NCBI GenBank assembly: GCA_003641675.1
Contig: QNBI01000182.1
Location: forward strand, 1-5,074
Length of the DNA stretch: 5,074 nucleotides
Reading direction: 5' to 3'
Origin: Spirochaetota bacterium
GTDB taxonomy: Bacteria > Spirochaetota > Spirochaetia > SZUA-6
Position numbers and translations under genes: made by a program. Positions 1 through 5,074 of the stretch are shown one piece after another (within the stretch, counting starts at the first letter, position 1; the number at the start of each line of letters is the position of its first letter). The notes under the pieces are model-generated. The model was not told the DNA's origin. It ran no database searches and worked only from the letters and a program-made list of their open reading frames with translations.

Positions 1-173
1 CCAAGCGAATGGCAGAAGGGAATTCCGCAATCCATGCAGCGCGCTCCTTCCCTTTTTAATTCCTCCTCCGGCAGAGGAATTTCAACTTCCCTGTAATCCT
101 TAATCCTCTCTTCTATAGATCTGTAGCGGTTTTTAATTCTATTAAATTCTATAAACCCCGTAGTCTGTCCCAT
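1..173 (-). CDS. gltD: Glutamate synthase small (beta) subunit, N-terminal fragment
   Basis: GltD is the FAD-containing beta subunit of NADPH-dependent glutamate synthase. It oxidises NAD(P)H and sends electrons through 4Fe-4S clusters to the FMN in GltB, in the cytoplasm. Only the first 57 codons are in the window; the gene runs off the left edge. The visible protein starts MGQTTGFIEF and continues with a charged helical stretch (RSIEERIKDYREVEIPLPEE), which is the usual GltD N-terminus. It then reaches ARCMDCGIPFCHSLG, where Cys46, Cys49 and Cys54 form the C-x2-C-x4-C motif of the family's N-terminal iron-sulfur region; the further ligands lie outside the window. The start at 173 matches the family N-terminus (MGxxTGF) and has a strong Shine-Dalgarno 10 nt upstream. 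The ATG overlaps the gltB stop by one base (TAATG), which indicates an operon and translational coupling. A related FAD/NAD(P)H oxidoreductase paralogue is possible in principle, but placement directly after gltB makes GltD close to certain. Confidence 0.95.
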   Translation of the reverse strand, partial: MGQTTGFIEFNRIKNRYRSIEERIKDYREVEIPLPEEELKREGARCMDCGIPFCHSL

Positions 174-3100
174 TATACATGCACCTCCTCTGTTACCATC
201 ACCGACTCCGATTCCTCCGCTTCGTTTTCTTTTATCCTTGCCAAAGCCGCCTTATACTCAAGAGGAATCACTTTAACAAATAAGGGAAGTATCTCTTTCC
301 ACATATTTAATATCTGTATCGCATTCCCGCTCTTCGTGTATTCTGCATGTTTTCCTATATATGCTTTTAAGAATTCCTTATCCTCATCCTCTACAATATG
401 CTCTACATCCACCATTTCAAGATTGCACCTTGTGTCGAATAGCTGGTTCTTATCCAGAACATAGGCAACTCCGCCGCTCATTCCCGCCGCAAAATTAACA
501 CCGGTTTCTCCCAGAATAATAACTCTGCCGCCGGTCATATACTCACAACCATGATCGCCTATCCCTTCTACTACAGCAATGGCGCCGCTGTTTCTAACGC
601 AGAACCGCTCCCCGGCCATGCCTTTAATATAAACCTCACCGGATGTTGCGCCGAAAAGATTAACATTTCCCGTTATTATATTGCGCTCCGGAATAAAGGT
701 AGATCCTTTAGGCGGATACACTATAACCCTTCCTCCTGATAATCCCTTGCAGAAGTAGTCGTTTGCGTCTCCTTCAAGTTGAAAAGTTACGCCTTTAGCA
801 AGAAAAGCCCCGAAACTCTGGCCGGCTGAACCTTTAAATTTAACATTTACAGTATTTTCCGGAAGCCCTTCCGCCCCGTAGCGTCCGGATATCTCGGCAC
901 TTAGCATTGCTCCCACCGCTCTGTTGGAATTACGTATGCCGAGCTTCATATACACGGGTTTCTTTTTCCCTAAAGCAGCTTCCGCCTCTTTAAGTATTAC
1001 TCTATCAAGCGGCGGGGGAAAATTGTTCTTCTGCCACTCTGTACCTCCAGTAAGTGTACCTCCTGCCGGTGCGCCTTCGACTTGTATACCATCGTTTTGT
1101 ATATACAGTATCTTTGAAAAATCAATCCCCTCCGCTTTAAAATGATCTTCATCTAAAGACAAATTATCAGCCTCCAGCAGATCTCCCCTCCCCACAAGAT
1201 CATCGAATTTCCTAAAACCCATCTCAGCCATATATTCGCGTATTTCCATGGCGAGAAAGTGCATAAAATTAACAATGTATTCCGGTTTCCCACGGAAATA
1301 CTTACGCAGTGCAGGGTCCTGCGTCGCAATCCCGACAGGGCAGGTATTTAAATGACACTTACGCATCATTACACAACCCAGAGCTACCAGTAAAGTCGTT
1401 GCAAATCCGAATTCCTCTGCTCCCAAAAGACCGGCAATAACAATATCACGTCCGGTTTTAAGCTGTCCGTCTGTCTGAACCTTTATGTTTTTTCTTAAGT
1501 TGCTCTTCACAAGGACCTGCTGAGTTTCCGAAAGCCCCATTTCCCATGGGGTACCCGTGTGCATTATAGATGACAGAGGCGATGCCCCTGTCCCCCCGTC
1601 CCCTCCGCTTATTAAAACGGTATCCGCTTTGCCTTTTGCAACACCGGCCGCAACAGTCCCTACTCCCACTTCCGAAACCAGTTTAACGGAAACTTTGGCA
1701 TTAGGGTTTCCGTGTTTTAAATCGAATATTAACTGAGCAAGGTCTTCTATCGAATAGATATCATGATGGGGAGGCGGTGAAATAAGCATAACCCCCGGAG
1801 TGGAATGCCTTACCCGCGCAATTATCTCGCTCACCTTGTGCCCCGGAAGCTGCCCTCCCTCTCCCGGTTTGGCACCTTGAGATATTTTAATCTGCAACTC
1901 CTCTGCATTAATGAGATAGTTCGATGTAACTCCGAATCGCGCCGATGCTACCTGTTTAATTTTACTGTTAAGCGCTATCCCATTCCGTGTCATTTTAAAG
2001 CGGTATTCATCCTCCCCGCCCTCCCCGCAGTTGCTCTTTGTACCGAGGCTGTTCATAGCAAGGGTAATACTCTCATGAGCCTCTCTGCTTATAGACCCGA
2101 AGGACATAGCGGAAGAAACAAAACGCTTAACAATCGATTCTGCAGGCTCAACCTCATCCATAGGTACAGGTTTCCCGCTCTTTATTTTCATAAGTCCGCG
2201 AAGGGTACAGAGATTTTCTTCTGACTTATTTACAGTCTCACTGTATTTTTTAAAGGTTTCATAGTCATTTTCCCGGACCGCCTTCTGAAGCAATGTTACA
2301 GCTTCCGGGGAAAAACGGTGTTCCATTGAGTTGCCTCTGTAGCTGTATATTCCTCCGGACTTTAATATACTTTCCGCCGTACCGGATACAGGCAAAAGAT
2401 TGTCCGGTAAAAACCCGCTCGGTATGGTATGCATGGATCTTGTATGTCCCTGTATATCACAAGGAGCAGGAAATCCCATCATATGAATGGAGAGCTTCTC
2501 CTTCTCAACCGTACTAATCCCTATTCCGCCTATGAGTGAAGGGGTGCCGGTAAAGTATTCTTTAACAAACTCATCACTTAAACCCACCGCTTCAAATATC
2601 TGCGCTCCCCGGTAGCTTCTAATCGTTGAAACTCCCATTTTGGACATTGTTTTTAGAAGCCCCTTTTTTATGGCGGTAATGTAGTTTTCCACCGCATCCT
2701 GCTCTGTTAAATCTTTAGATATAAAACCTTCATTCCTTAACTCGATTATGGATTCAAAGGCCAGGTACGGGTTTACGCCGCTCGCACCGTAGCCTATTAA
2801 TGACGCAAAGTGATGAACTTCACGCGCCTCGCCCGTTTCAAGAATTAAACCGGCAAGGTGTCGTTTTCCTCGTTTCACGAGGTAGTGATGGACCGTAGAT
2901 ACAGCAAGCAGAGAAGGAATAGCGGCCATTTCTTCCGATACACCGCGGTCGCTTAAAATAACTAATGAGTATCCCTCATCTATTTTTGTTTCCGTCTCTC
3001 TGCACAGAGTGTTAAGCGCTCTTTTAAGCGAACCGAGGTGCCCTGTCGTTGTAAACAGTATCGGCACCGTGCAGACTTTTAGATCCGGGACCGCCGAAAC

Positions 3101-4831
3101 CTTAAGAGTTTCAATATCATCATTGGTGAGTATGGGATGTGAAAGTTTTAGCTGTCTGCAGTGTTCCGGCGATTCCGCTAAAAGATTACGCTCTTTCCCC
3201 GTAAAACTCATCAGCGACATCACAAGGCTCTCCCTGTAGGGGTCGATGGGCGGATTGGTAACCTGGGCAAAGAGCTGTTTAAAGTAATTAAATAGAACCT
3301 GCGGTTTTTTGGAAGGAACTGCAAGTGCCGTATCGTTGCCCATAGAGCCTATGGGCTCCTGTGCATTTTCCGCCATAGGCGCAACTATTTTTCTTAGGTC
3401 TTCGATAGTATATCCGAATGATGCCTGCAGCCTGCTTAACTGTTCTTTATCGGATTTAATCCCCCGGGGTACACCTAAAAGTCCCTTTAAAAGGATTCTG
3501 TTTTTCTCCAGCCAGTGTCTGTAAGGTCTCTGTCTTGAAATACTCGATTTAATCTCATTATCCTTGATTACCCTTTTCTTTTTAGTATCTACAATAAACA
3601 TTTTACCGGGAGCCAGTCTCCCTTTTTCAAGAATATCCTCCGGCTTGAATTTCAGTACACCCGTTTCCGAAGCGAGAACCACTCTGCCTTTTTTTGTAAT
3701 TACATACCTCCCAGGGCGAAGACCGTTTCTGTCCAGCATTGCCCCGACCTTAACACCGTCAGAAAATGATATAGCAGCAGGGCCGTCCCATGGTTCCATT
3801 ATGGAGGCATGGTACTCAAAAAATGCTCTCTTATCCTGGGAAATATGAAATCTCGAACCGAAAGCCTCCGGAACCATCATCATTAGAGAATGTTCCAGTG
3901 AACGCCCGCCCTGTGTGAGCAGTTCAAGGACATTATCGAATATTGCGGAATCACTAAGATGAGGATCTGTTACAGGAAAGAGTTTTGATATATCCTCACC
4001 GAAAAGCGGAGAGGCCAGAGTTTTTTCTCTTGCCTTCATTTTGTTTACATTTCCGCGAAGAGTATTTATCTCGCCATTGTGAGCCATAAACCGAAAGGGC
4101 TGCGCCAGGAACCACGAAGGAAATGTATTTGTACTGTAGCGCTGATGTACAATCGCAAAAGCACTTATAAAATCCTTATCCTGAAGATCCGTATAGAAAC
4201 TTACAAACTGAGTTGAAACAAACATCCCCTTATATACTATTGTCCTTCCAGATAGAGAAGGGATATAGAATTCGTCAAAATCCCACCCGGAATTTTTTGC
4301 TTCCTGCTCGATACTCTTTCTTAAAATATAGAGTTTTCTTTCCAGAGCATTCTCATCTCTGTCTGCTGCTTTGTTTATGCCGTCCCATGTAATAAAAACC
4401 TGCCGGAAAGAGGGCATTTCTCTCTTTGCCTGTTCTCCCAAAGTGTCAGCATTAACAGGGACATCCCTCCAGCCTAAAACTCTGCACCCTTCCTCCGCAG
4501 CTACGCGTTCAACCATCTGCGAGGCAAGCTCTGCTTCTGTTTTTTCCTGCGGTAAAAATAAAAAGCCAACACCATAGTCTCCCGGCTCCGGCAGTTTAAA
4601 GCTGACTTTCTTTTTAAAGAACAGATACGGAATCTGCAGAAGCATCCCTGCGCCGTCTCCTGTTTTCATGTCGCTGCCGACTGCCCCCCTGTGCTCTAAG
4701 TTACACAAAACCTCCACACCTTCCTCTATGATTTCATGAGATTTTGTTCCATCTATCTGTGCAACAAAACCTACTCCGCATGAATCATGTTCATATTCCG
4801 GATTAAACAACCCCTCTTGTTTCTGCATCAT
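173..4831 (-). CDS. gltB: Glutamate synthase (NADPH) large (alpha) subunit
   Basis: GltB makes glutamate from glutamine and 2-oxoglutarate, with electrons supplied by GltD. It acts in the cytoplasm and, with glutamine synthetase, forms the GS-GOGAT route of ammonium assimilation. Residues are numbered here from an in-frame ATG at 4924, so the chosen start is Met32. The class II (Ntn) amidotransferase domain spans about 49-480: nucleophile Cys49 in EHDSCGVGF, Arg79 in EHRGAVGSD (mature residue 31), oxyanion residues Asn283-Gly284 in AHNGEINT, and DRNGLRPGRY at 398-407. The central domain, about 480-860, holds EPIGSMGND at 523-531. The FMN/2-oxoglutarate domain, about 865-1280, holds MSFGSISREAH from 940, GEGGQLPGHK at 1021-1030, SGGDGGTGASP at 1106-1116, and 3Fe-4S ligands Cys1184, Cys1190 and Cys1195 (C-x5-C-x4-C). 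A C-terminal glycine-rich beta-helix covers about 1350-1530, followed by an acidic tail. Domain boundaries are approximate. From Met32 the protein is 1552 residues, near the family's usual 1,500, with no frameshift or missing key residue. Met32 is chosen because the 4924 ATG has no ribosome binding site and sits at the predicted transcription start. Met33 (4828) is equally possible. The resulting 16-17 residue propeptide would be removed to expose Cys49, as is known for the family. Confidence 0.98.
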   Translation of the reverse strand: MMQKQEGLFNPEYEHDSCGVGFVAQIDGTKSHEIIEEGVEVLCNLEHRGAVGSDMKTGDGAGMLLQIPYLFFKKKVSFKLPEPGDYGVGFLFLPQEKTEAELASQMVERVAAEEGCRVLGWRDVPVNADTLGEQAKREMPSFRQVFITWDGINKAADRDENALERKLYILRKSIEQEAKNSGWDFDEFYIPSLSGRTIVYKGMFVSTQFVSFYTDLQDKDFISAFAIVHQRYSTNTFPSWFLAQPFRFMAHNGEINTLRGNVNKMKAREKTLASPLFGEDISKLFPVTDPHLSDSAIFDNVLELLTQGGRSLEHSLMMMVPEAFGSRFHISQDKRAFFEYHASIMEPWDGPAAISFSDGVKVGAMLDRNGLRPGRYVITKKGRVVLASETGVLKFKPEDILEKGRLAPGKMFIVDTKKKRVIKDNEIKSSISRQRPYRHWLEKNRILLKGLLGVPRGIKSDKEQLSRLQASFGYTIEDLRKIVAPMAENAQEPIGSMGNDTALAVPSKKPQVLFNYFKQLFAQVTNPPIDPYRESLVMSLMSFTGKERNLLAESPEHCRQLKLSHPILTNDDIETLKVSAVPDLKVCTVPILFTTTGHLGSLKRALNTLCRETETKIDEGYSLVILSDRGVSEEMAAIPSLLAVSTVHHYLVKRGKRHLAGLILETGEAREVHHFASLIGYGASGVNPYLAFESIIELRNEGFISKDLTEQDAVENYITAIKKGLLKTMSKMGVSTIRSYRGAQIFEAVGLSDEFVKEYFTGTPSLIGGIGISTVEKEKLSIHMMGFPAPCDIQGHTRSMHTIPSGFLPDNLLPVSGTAESILKSGGIYSYRGNSMEHRFSPEAVTLLQKAVRENDYETFKKYSETVNKSEENLCTLRGLMKIKSGKPVPMDEVEPAESIVKRFVSSAMSFGSISREAHESITLAMNSLGTKSNCGEGGEDEYRFKMTRNGIALNSKIKQVASARFGVTSNYLINAEELQIKISQGAKPGEGGQLPGHKVSEIIARVRHSTPGVMLISPPPHHDIYSIEDLAQLIFDLKHGNPNAKVSVKLVSEVGVGTVAAGVAKGKADTVLISGGDGGTGASPLSSIMHTGTPWEMGLSETQQVLVKSNLRKNIKVQTDGQLKTGRDIVIAGLLGAEEFGFATTLLVALGCVMMRKCHLNTCPVGIATQDPALRKYFRGKPEYIVNFMHFLAMEIREYMAEMGFRKFDDLVGRGDLLEADNLSLDEDHFKAEGIDFSKILYIQNDGIQVEGAPAGGTLTGGTEWQKNNFPPPLDRVILKEAEAALGKKKPVYMKLGIRNSNRAVGAMLSAEISGRYGAEGLPENTVNVKFKGSAGQSFGAFLAKGVTFQLEGDANDYFCKGLSGGRVIVYPPKGSTFIPERNIITGNVNLFGATSGEVYIKGMAGERFCVRNSGAIAVVEGIGDHGCEYMTGGRVIILGETGVNFAAGMSGGVAYVLDKNQLFDTRCNLEMVDVEHIVEDEDKEFLKAYIGKHAEYTKSGNAIQILNMWKEILPLFVKVIPLEYKAALARIKENEAEESESVMVTEEVHV
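184..189 (-). promoter_or_regulatory. Ribosome binding site of gltD
   Basis: AGGAGG on the minus strand, 10 nt before the gltD ATG at 173. It lies inside the last codons of gltB, where the Glu-Glu-Val codons GAG GAG GTG supply the site. It supports the gltD start at 173 and rules out the out-of-frame ATG at 180. Confidence 0.85.
3338..3356. repeat. Perfect 8-bp inverted repeat inside gltB
   Basis: GCCCATAG (3338-3345) and CTATGGGC (3349-3356) are exact reverse complements separated by 3 bp, so the gltB mRNA could form a tight hairpin here. It encodes part of the conserved central-domain motif EPIGSMGND. The protein constraint explains much of the symmetry (the Pro-Ile-Gly and Ser-Met-Gly codons mirror each other), so this is probably incidental. 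Confidence 0.4.
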
Positions 4832-4842
4832 TTTTTTAAATG

Positions 4843-4847
4843 CCCCC
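4843..4847 (-). promoter_or_regulatory. Likely ribosome binding site of gltB
   Basis: GGGGG on the minus strand, 11 nt before the ATG at 4831 and 14 nt before the one at 4828. It can pair with the CCUCC of 16S rRNA using one G-U wobble, so it is weaker than the gltD site. No comparable purine block precedes the ATG at 4924, where the upstream bases are A+T-rich with no GGAGG-like string. This decides the start in favour of 4831/4828, though the spacing is slightly long. Confidence 0.5.
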
Positions 4848-4855
4848 GTGTAATT

Positions 4856-4908
4856 CACATAAGTTAATGTCCCGTTAAAGGCGGCCGAAAAAAGAGCCAA
4901 CTTATATG
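4856..4908 (-). other. Potential long-range stem in the gltB mRNA leader
   Basis: On the minus strand CATATAAGTT (4908-4899) can pair with AACTTATGTG (4865-4856). All ten positions pair, one of them as G-U, and they enclose a 33-nt loop that includes a T6 run and CGGCCG. The element lies wholly between the predicted transcription start (about 4919) and the ATG at 4831, and ends 8 nt before the GGGGG ribosome binding site. It does not look like an intrinsic terminator, because the T-run is in the loop and not after a stem. I recognise no known riboswitch or leader-peptide pattern. The arms are A+T-rich, so chance pairing is possible. Confidence 0.35.
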
Positions 4909-4925
4909 TATAGATTAAGTGCATA

Positions 4926-4953
4926 TTAATACAGCTATTTAATAATATGTCAA
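4926..4953 (-). promoter_or_regulatory. Sigma70-type promoter of gltBD
   Basis: On the minus strand a perfect -35 box TTGACA (4953-4948) is followed after 16 bp by TATTAA (4931-4926), a 4/6 match to the -10 consensus. Transcription would begin near 4919, leaving a leader of about 88 nt before the ATG at 4831. This is the best promoter-like match upstream of gltB, and it would drive gltB and gltD together. A second -10-like string, TATAAG at 4906-4901, lacks a good -35 partner. Confidence 0.65.
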
Positions 4954-4959
4954 TAGAAG

Positions 4960-4983
4960 TTAGCTAAAATAATTGCATTATTT
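4960..4983. promoter_or_regulatory. Two adjacent dyads between the divergent promoters (candidate operators)
   Basis: TTAGCTAA (4960-4967) is a perfect 8-bp palindrome, almost exactly midway between the two -35 boxes (4953 for gltB, 4973 for the plus-strand gene). It abuts a second dyad, AAATAAT-TGC-ATTATTT (4967-4983), with perfect 7-bp arms that cover the putative -35 of the plus-strand promoter. The position suits a regulator acting on both directions, but I cannot match either dyad to a named operator, and in such A+T-rich DNA short dyads arise by chance. Confidence 0.3.
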
Positions 4984-5000
4984 ATGTTTTTTTATATAAT
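4973..5000 (+). promoter_or_regulatory. Promoter of the divergent plus-strand gene
   Basis: A perfect -10 box TATAAT lies at 4995-5000. A weak -35 candidate, TTGCAT (3/6), lies 16 bp upstream at 4973-4978, with a T7 run (4987-4993) between. Transcription would start near 5007, giving a leader of about 36 nt to the ATG at 5043. It is back to back with the gltB promoter, with 19 bp between the two -35 boxes. Confidence 0.55.
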
Positions 5001-5028
5001 AGGCTTTGAGCATAATAAAAATTTGCAT

Positions 5029-5033
5029 GGAGG
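5029..5033 (+). promoter_or_regulatory. Ribosome binding site of the divergent gene
   Basis: GGAGG, 9 nt before the ATG at 5043. Both motif and spacing are near ideal, which is the main support for a real gene starting there. The other nearby ATG, at 5026, opens a frame that stops after eight codons. Confidence 0.75.
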
Positions 5034-5042
5034 AATTAAAAT

Positions 5043-5074
5043 ATGTTTATTAAAATCTTTCAGGGTGATTATAA
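5043..5074 (+). CDS. Start of an unidentified protein, cut by the window edge
   Basis: Only ten codons are visible: ATG TTT ATT AAA ATC TTT CAG GGT GAT TAT, giving MFIKIFQGDY, with the frame still open at the window end. I do not recognise the protein and the fragment is too short to assign a family; nothing visible suggests a signal peptide. The call rests on the strong GGAGG 9 nt upstream and a perfect TATAAT box at a suitable distance. It is divergent from gltBD, so it belongs to a separate transcription unit that may share regulatory DNA with gltB. A functional link to nitrogen metabolism would be a guess. Confidence 0.6.
   Translation, partial: MFIKIFQGDY

Noticed and set aside
178..180. 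ATG at 180 as an alternative gltD start.
   Set aside because: It is out of frame with the conserved GltD N-terminus and too close to the Shine-Dalgarno (3 nt).
1541..1556. Palindromic CCCATGGG and the nearby GGTACC inside gltB.
   Set aside because: These are short restriction-site-like palindromes in a conserved coding stretch, with no wider symmetry and no reason to assign a function.
1805..2224. A plus-strand open frame of about 139 codons, and several shorter plus-strand frames across the window (for example 551-739, 924-1145, 3564-3848).
   Set aside because: They are antisense to the intact and clearly conserved gltB, their translations look like no known family, and I saw no promoter or ribosome binding site specific to them. 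They are explained as frame shadows.
4832..4924. The 31-residue extension read as a signal peptide or transmembrane segment of GltB.
   Set aside because: GltB is a cytoplasmic enzyme, the extension has no ribosome binding site, and it lies at or downstream of the predicted transcription start as untranslated leader.
4948..4966. A TnrA/GlnR-like site (TGTNA-N7-TNACA) beginning with TGTCA at 4948.
   Set aside because: The left half matches, but the right half reads TTAGC where TNACA is needed, so the dyad is not present.
4967..4983. The AAATAAT-TGC-ATTATTT dyad as a Fur box.
   Set aside because: It resembles the ATAAT/ATTAT arms of Fur sites, but the spacing is 3 bp where the 7-1-7 form has 1, and the outer bases differ. 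A+T-rich chance symmetry is as likely.

Overview
This is an ordinary housekeeping region carrying the bacterial ammonium-assimilation locus gltBD. One very large minus-strand gene, gltB (glutamate synthase large/alpha subunit), fills about 92% of the window. The first 57 codons of gltD (small/beta subunit) follow it at the left edge, and the first ten codons of an unidentified plus-strand gene lie at the right edge. Long alpha subunit plus separate beta subunit is the layout of bacterial NADPH-dependent GOGAT. The host is therefore a bacterium, with moderate G+C in the genes and a very A+T-rich intergenic region. I cannot name a lineage from this sequence.

Layout, left to right. Bases 1-173 (minus) are the start of gltD, up to its first iron-sulfur cysteine motif. 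The gltB stop and gltD start share one base (TAATG), so the two subunits should be made from one transcript with coupled translation. Bases 173-4831 (minus) are gltB, intact, with all four family domains and every catalytic or cluster motif I looked for. Bases 4832-5042 are the intergenic region: a gltB leader of roughly 88 nt with a potential long-range stem, a good sigma70-type promoter for gltB, two small dyads, and a back-to-back promoter with a strong ribosome binding site for the plus-strand gene that starts at 5043.

How the genes work together. GltB hydrolyses glutamine in its N-terminal Cys-nucleophile domain and channels the ammonia to the FMN domain, where 2-oxoglutarate becomes glutamate. 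GltD takes electrons from NAD(P)H and passes them through its FAD and 4Fe-4S clusters to the 3Fe-4S cluster and FMN of GltB.

The main correction this window supports concerns the gltB start. The longest open frame reaches an ATG at 4924, but that ATG lies at or just upstream of the predicted transcription start and has no ribosome binding site. The start is much more likely the ATG at 4831 (or its twin at 4828), giving a 16-17 residue propeptide before the catalytic cysteine. I found no mobile element, CRISPR array, RNA gene or novel system here.
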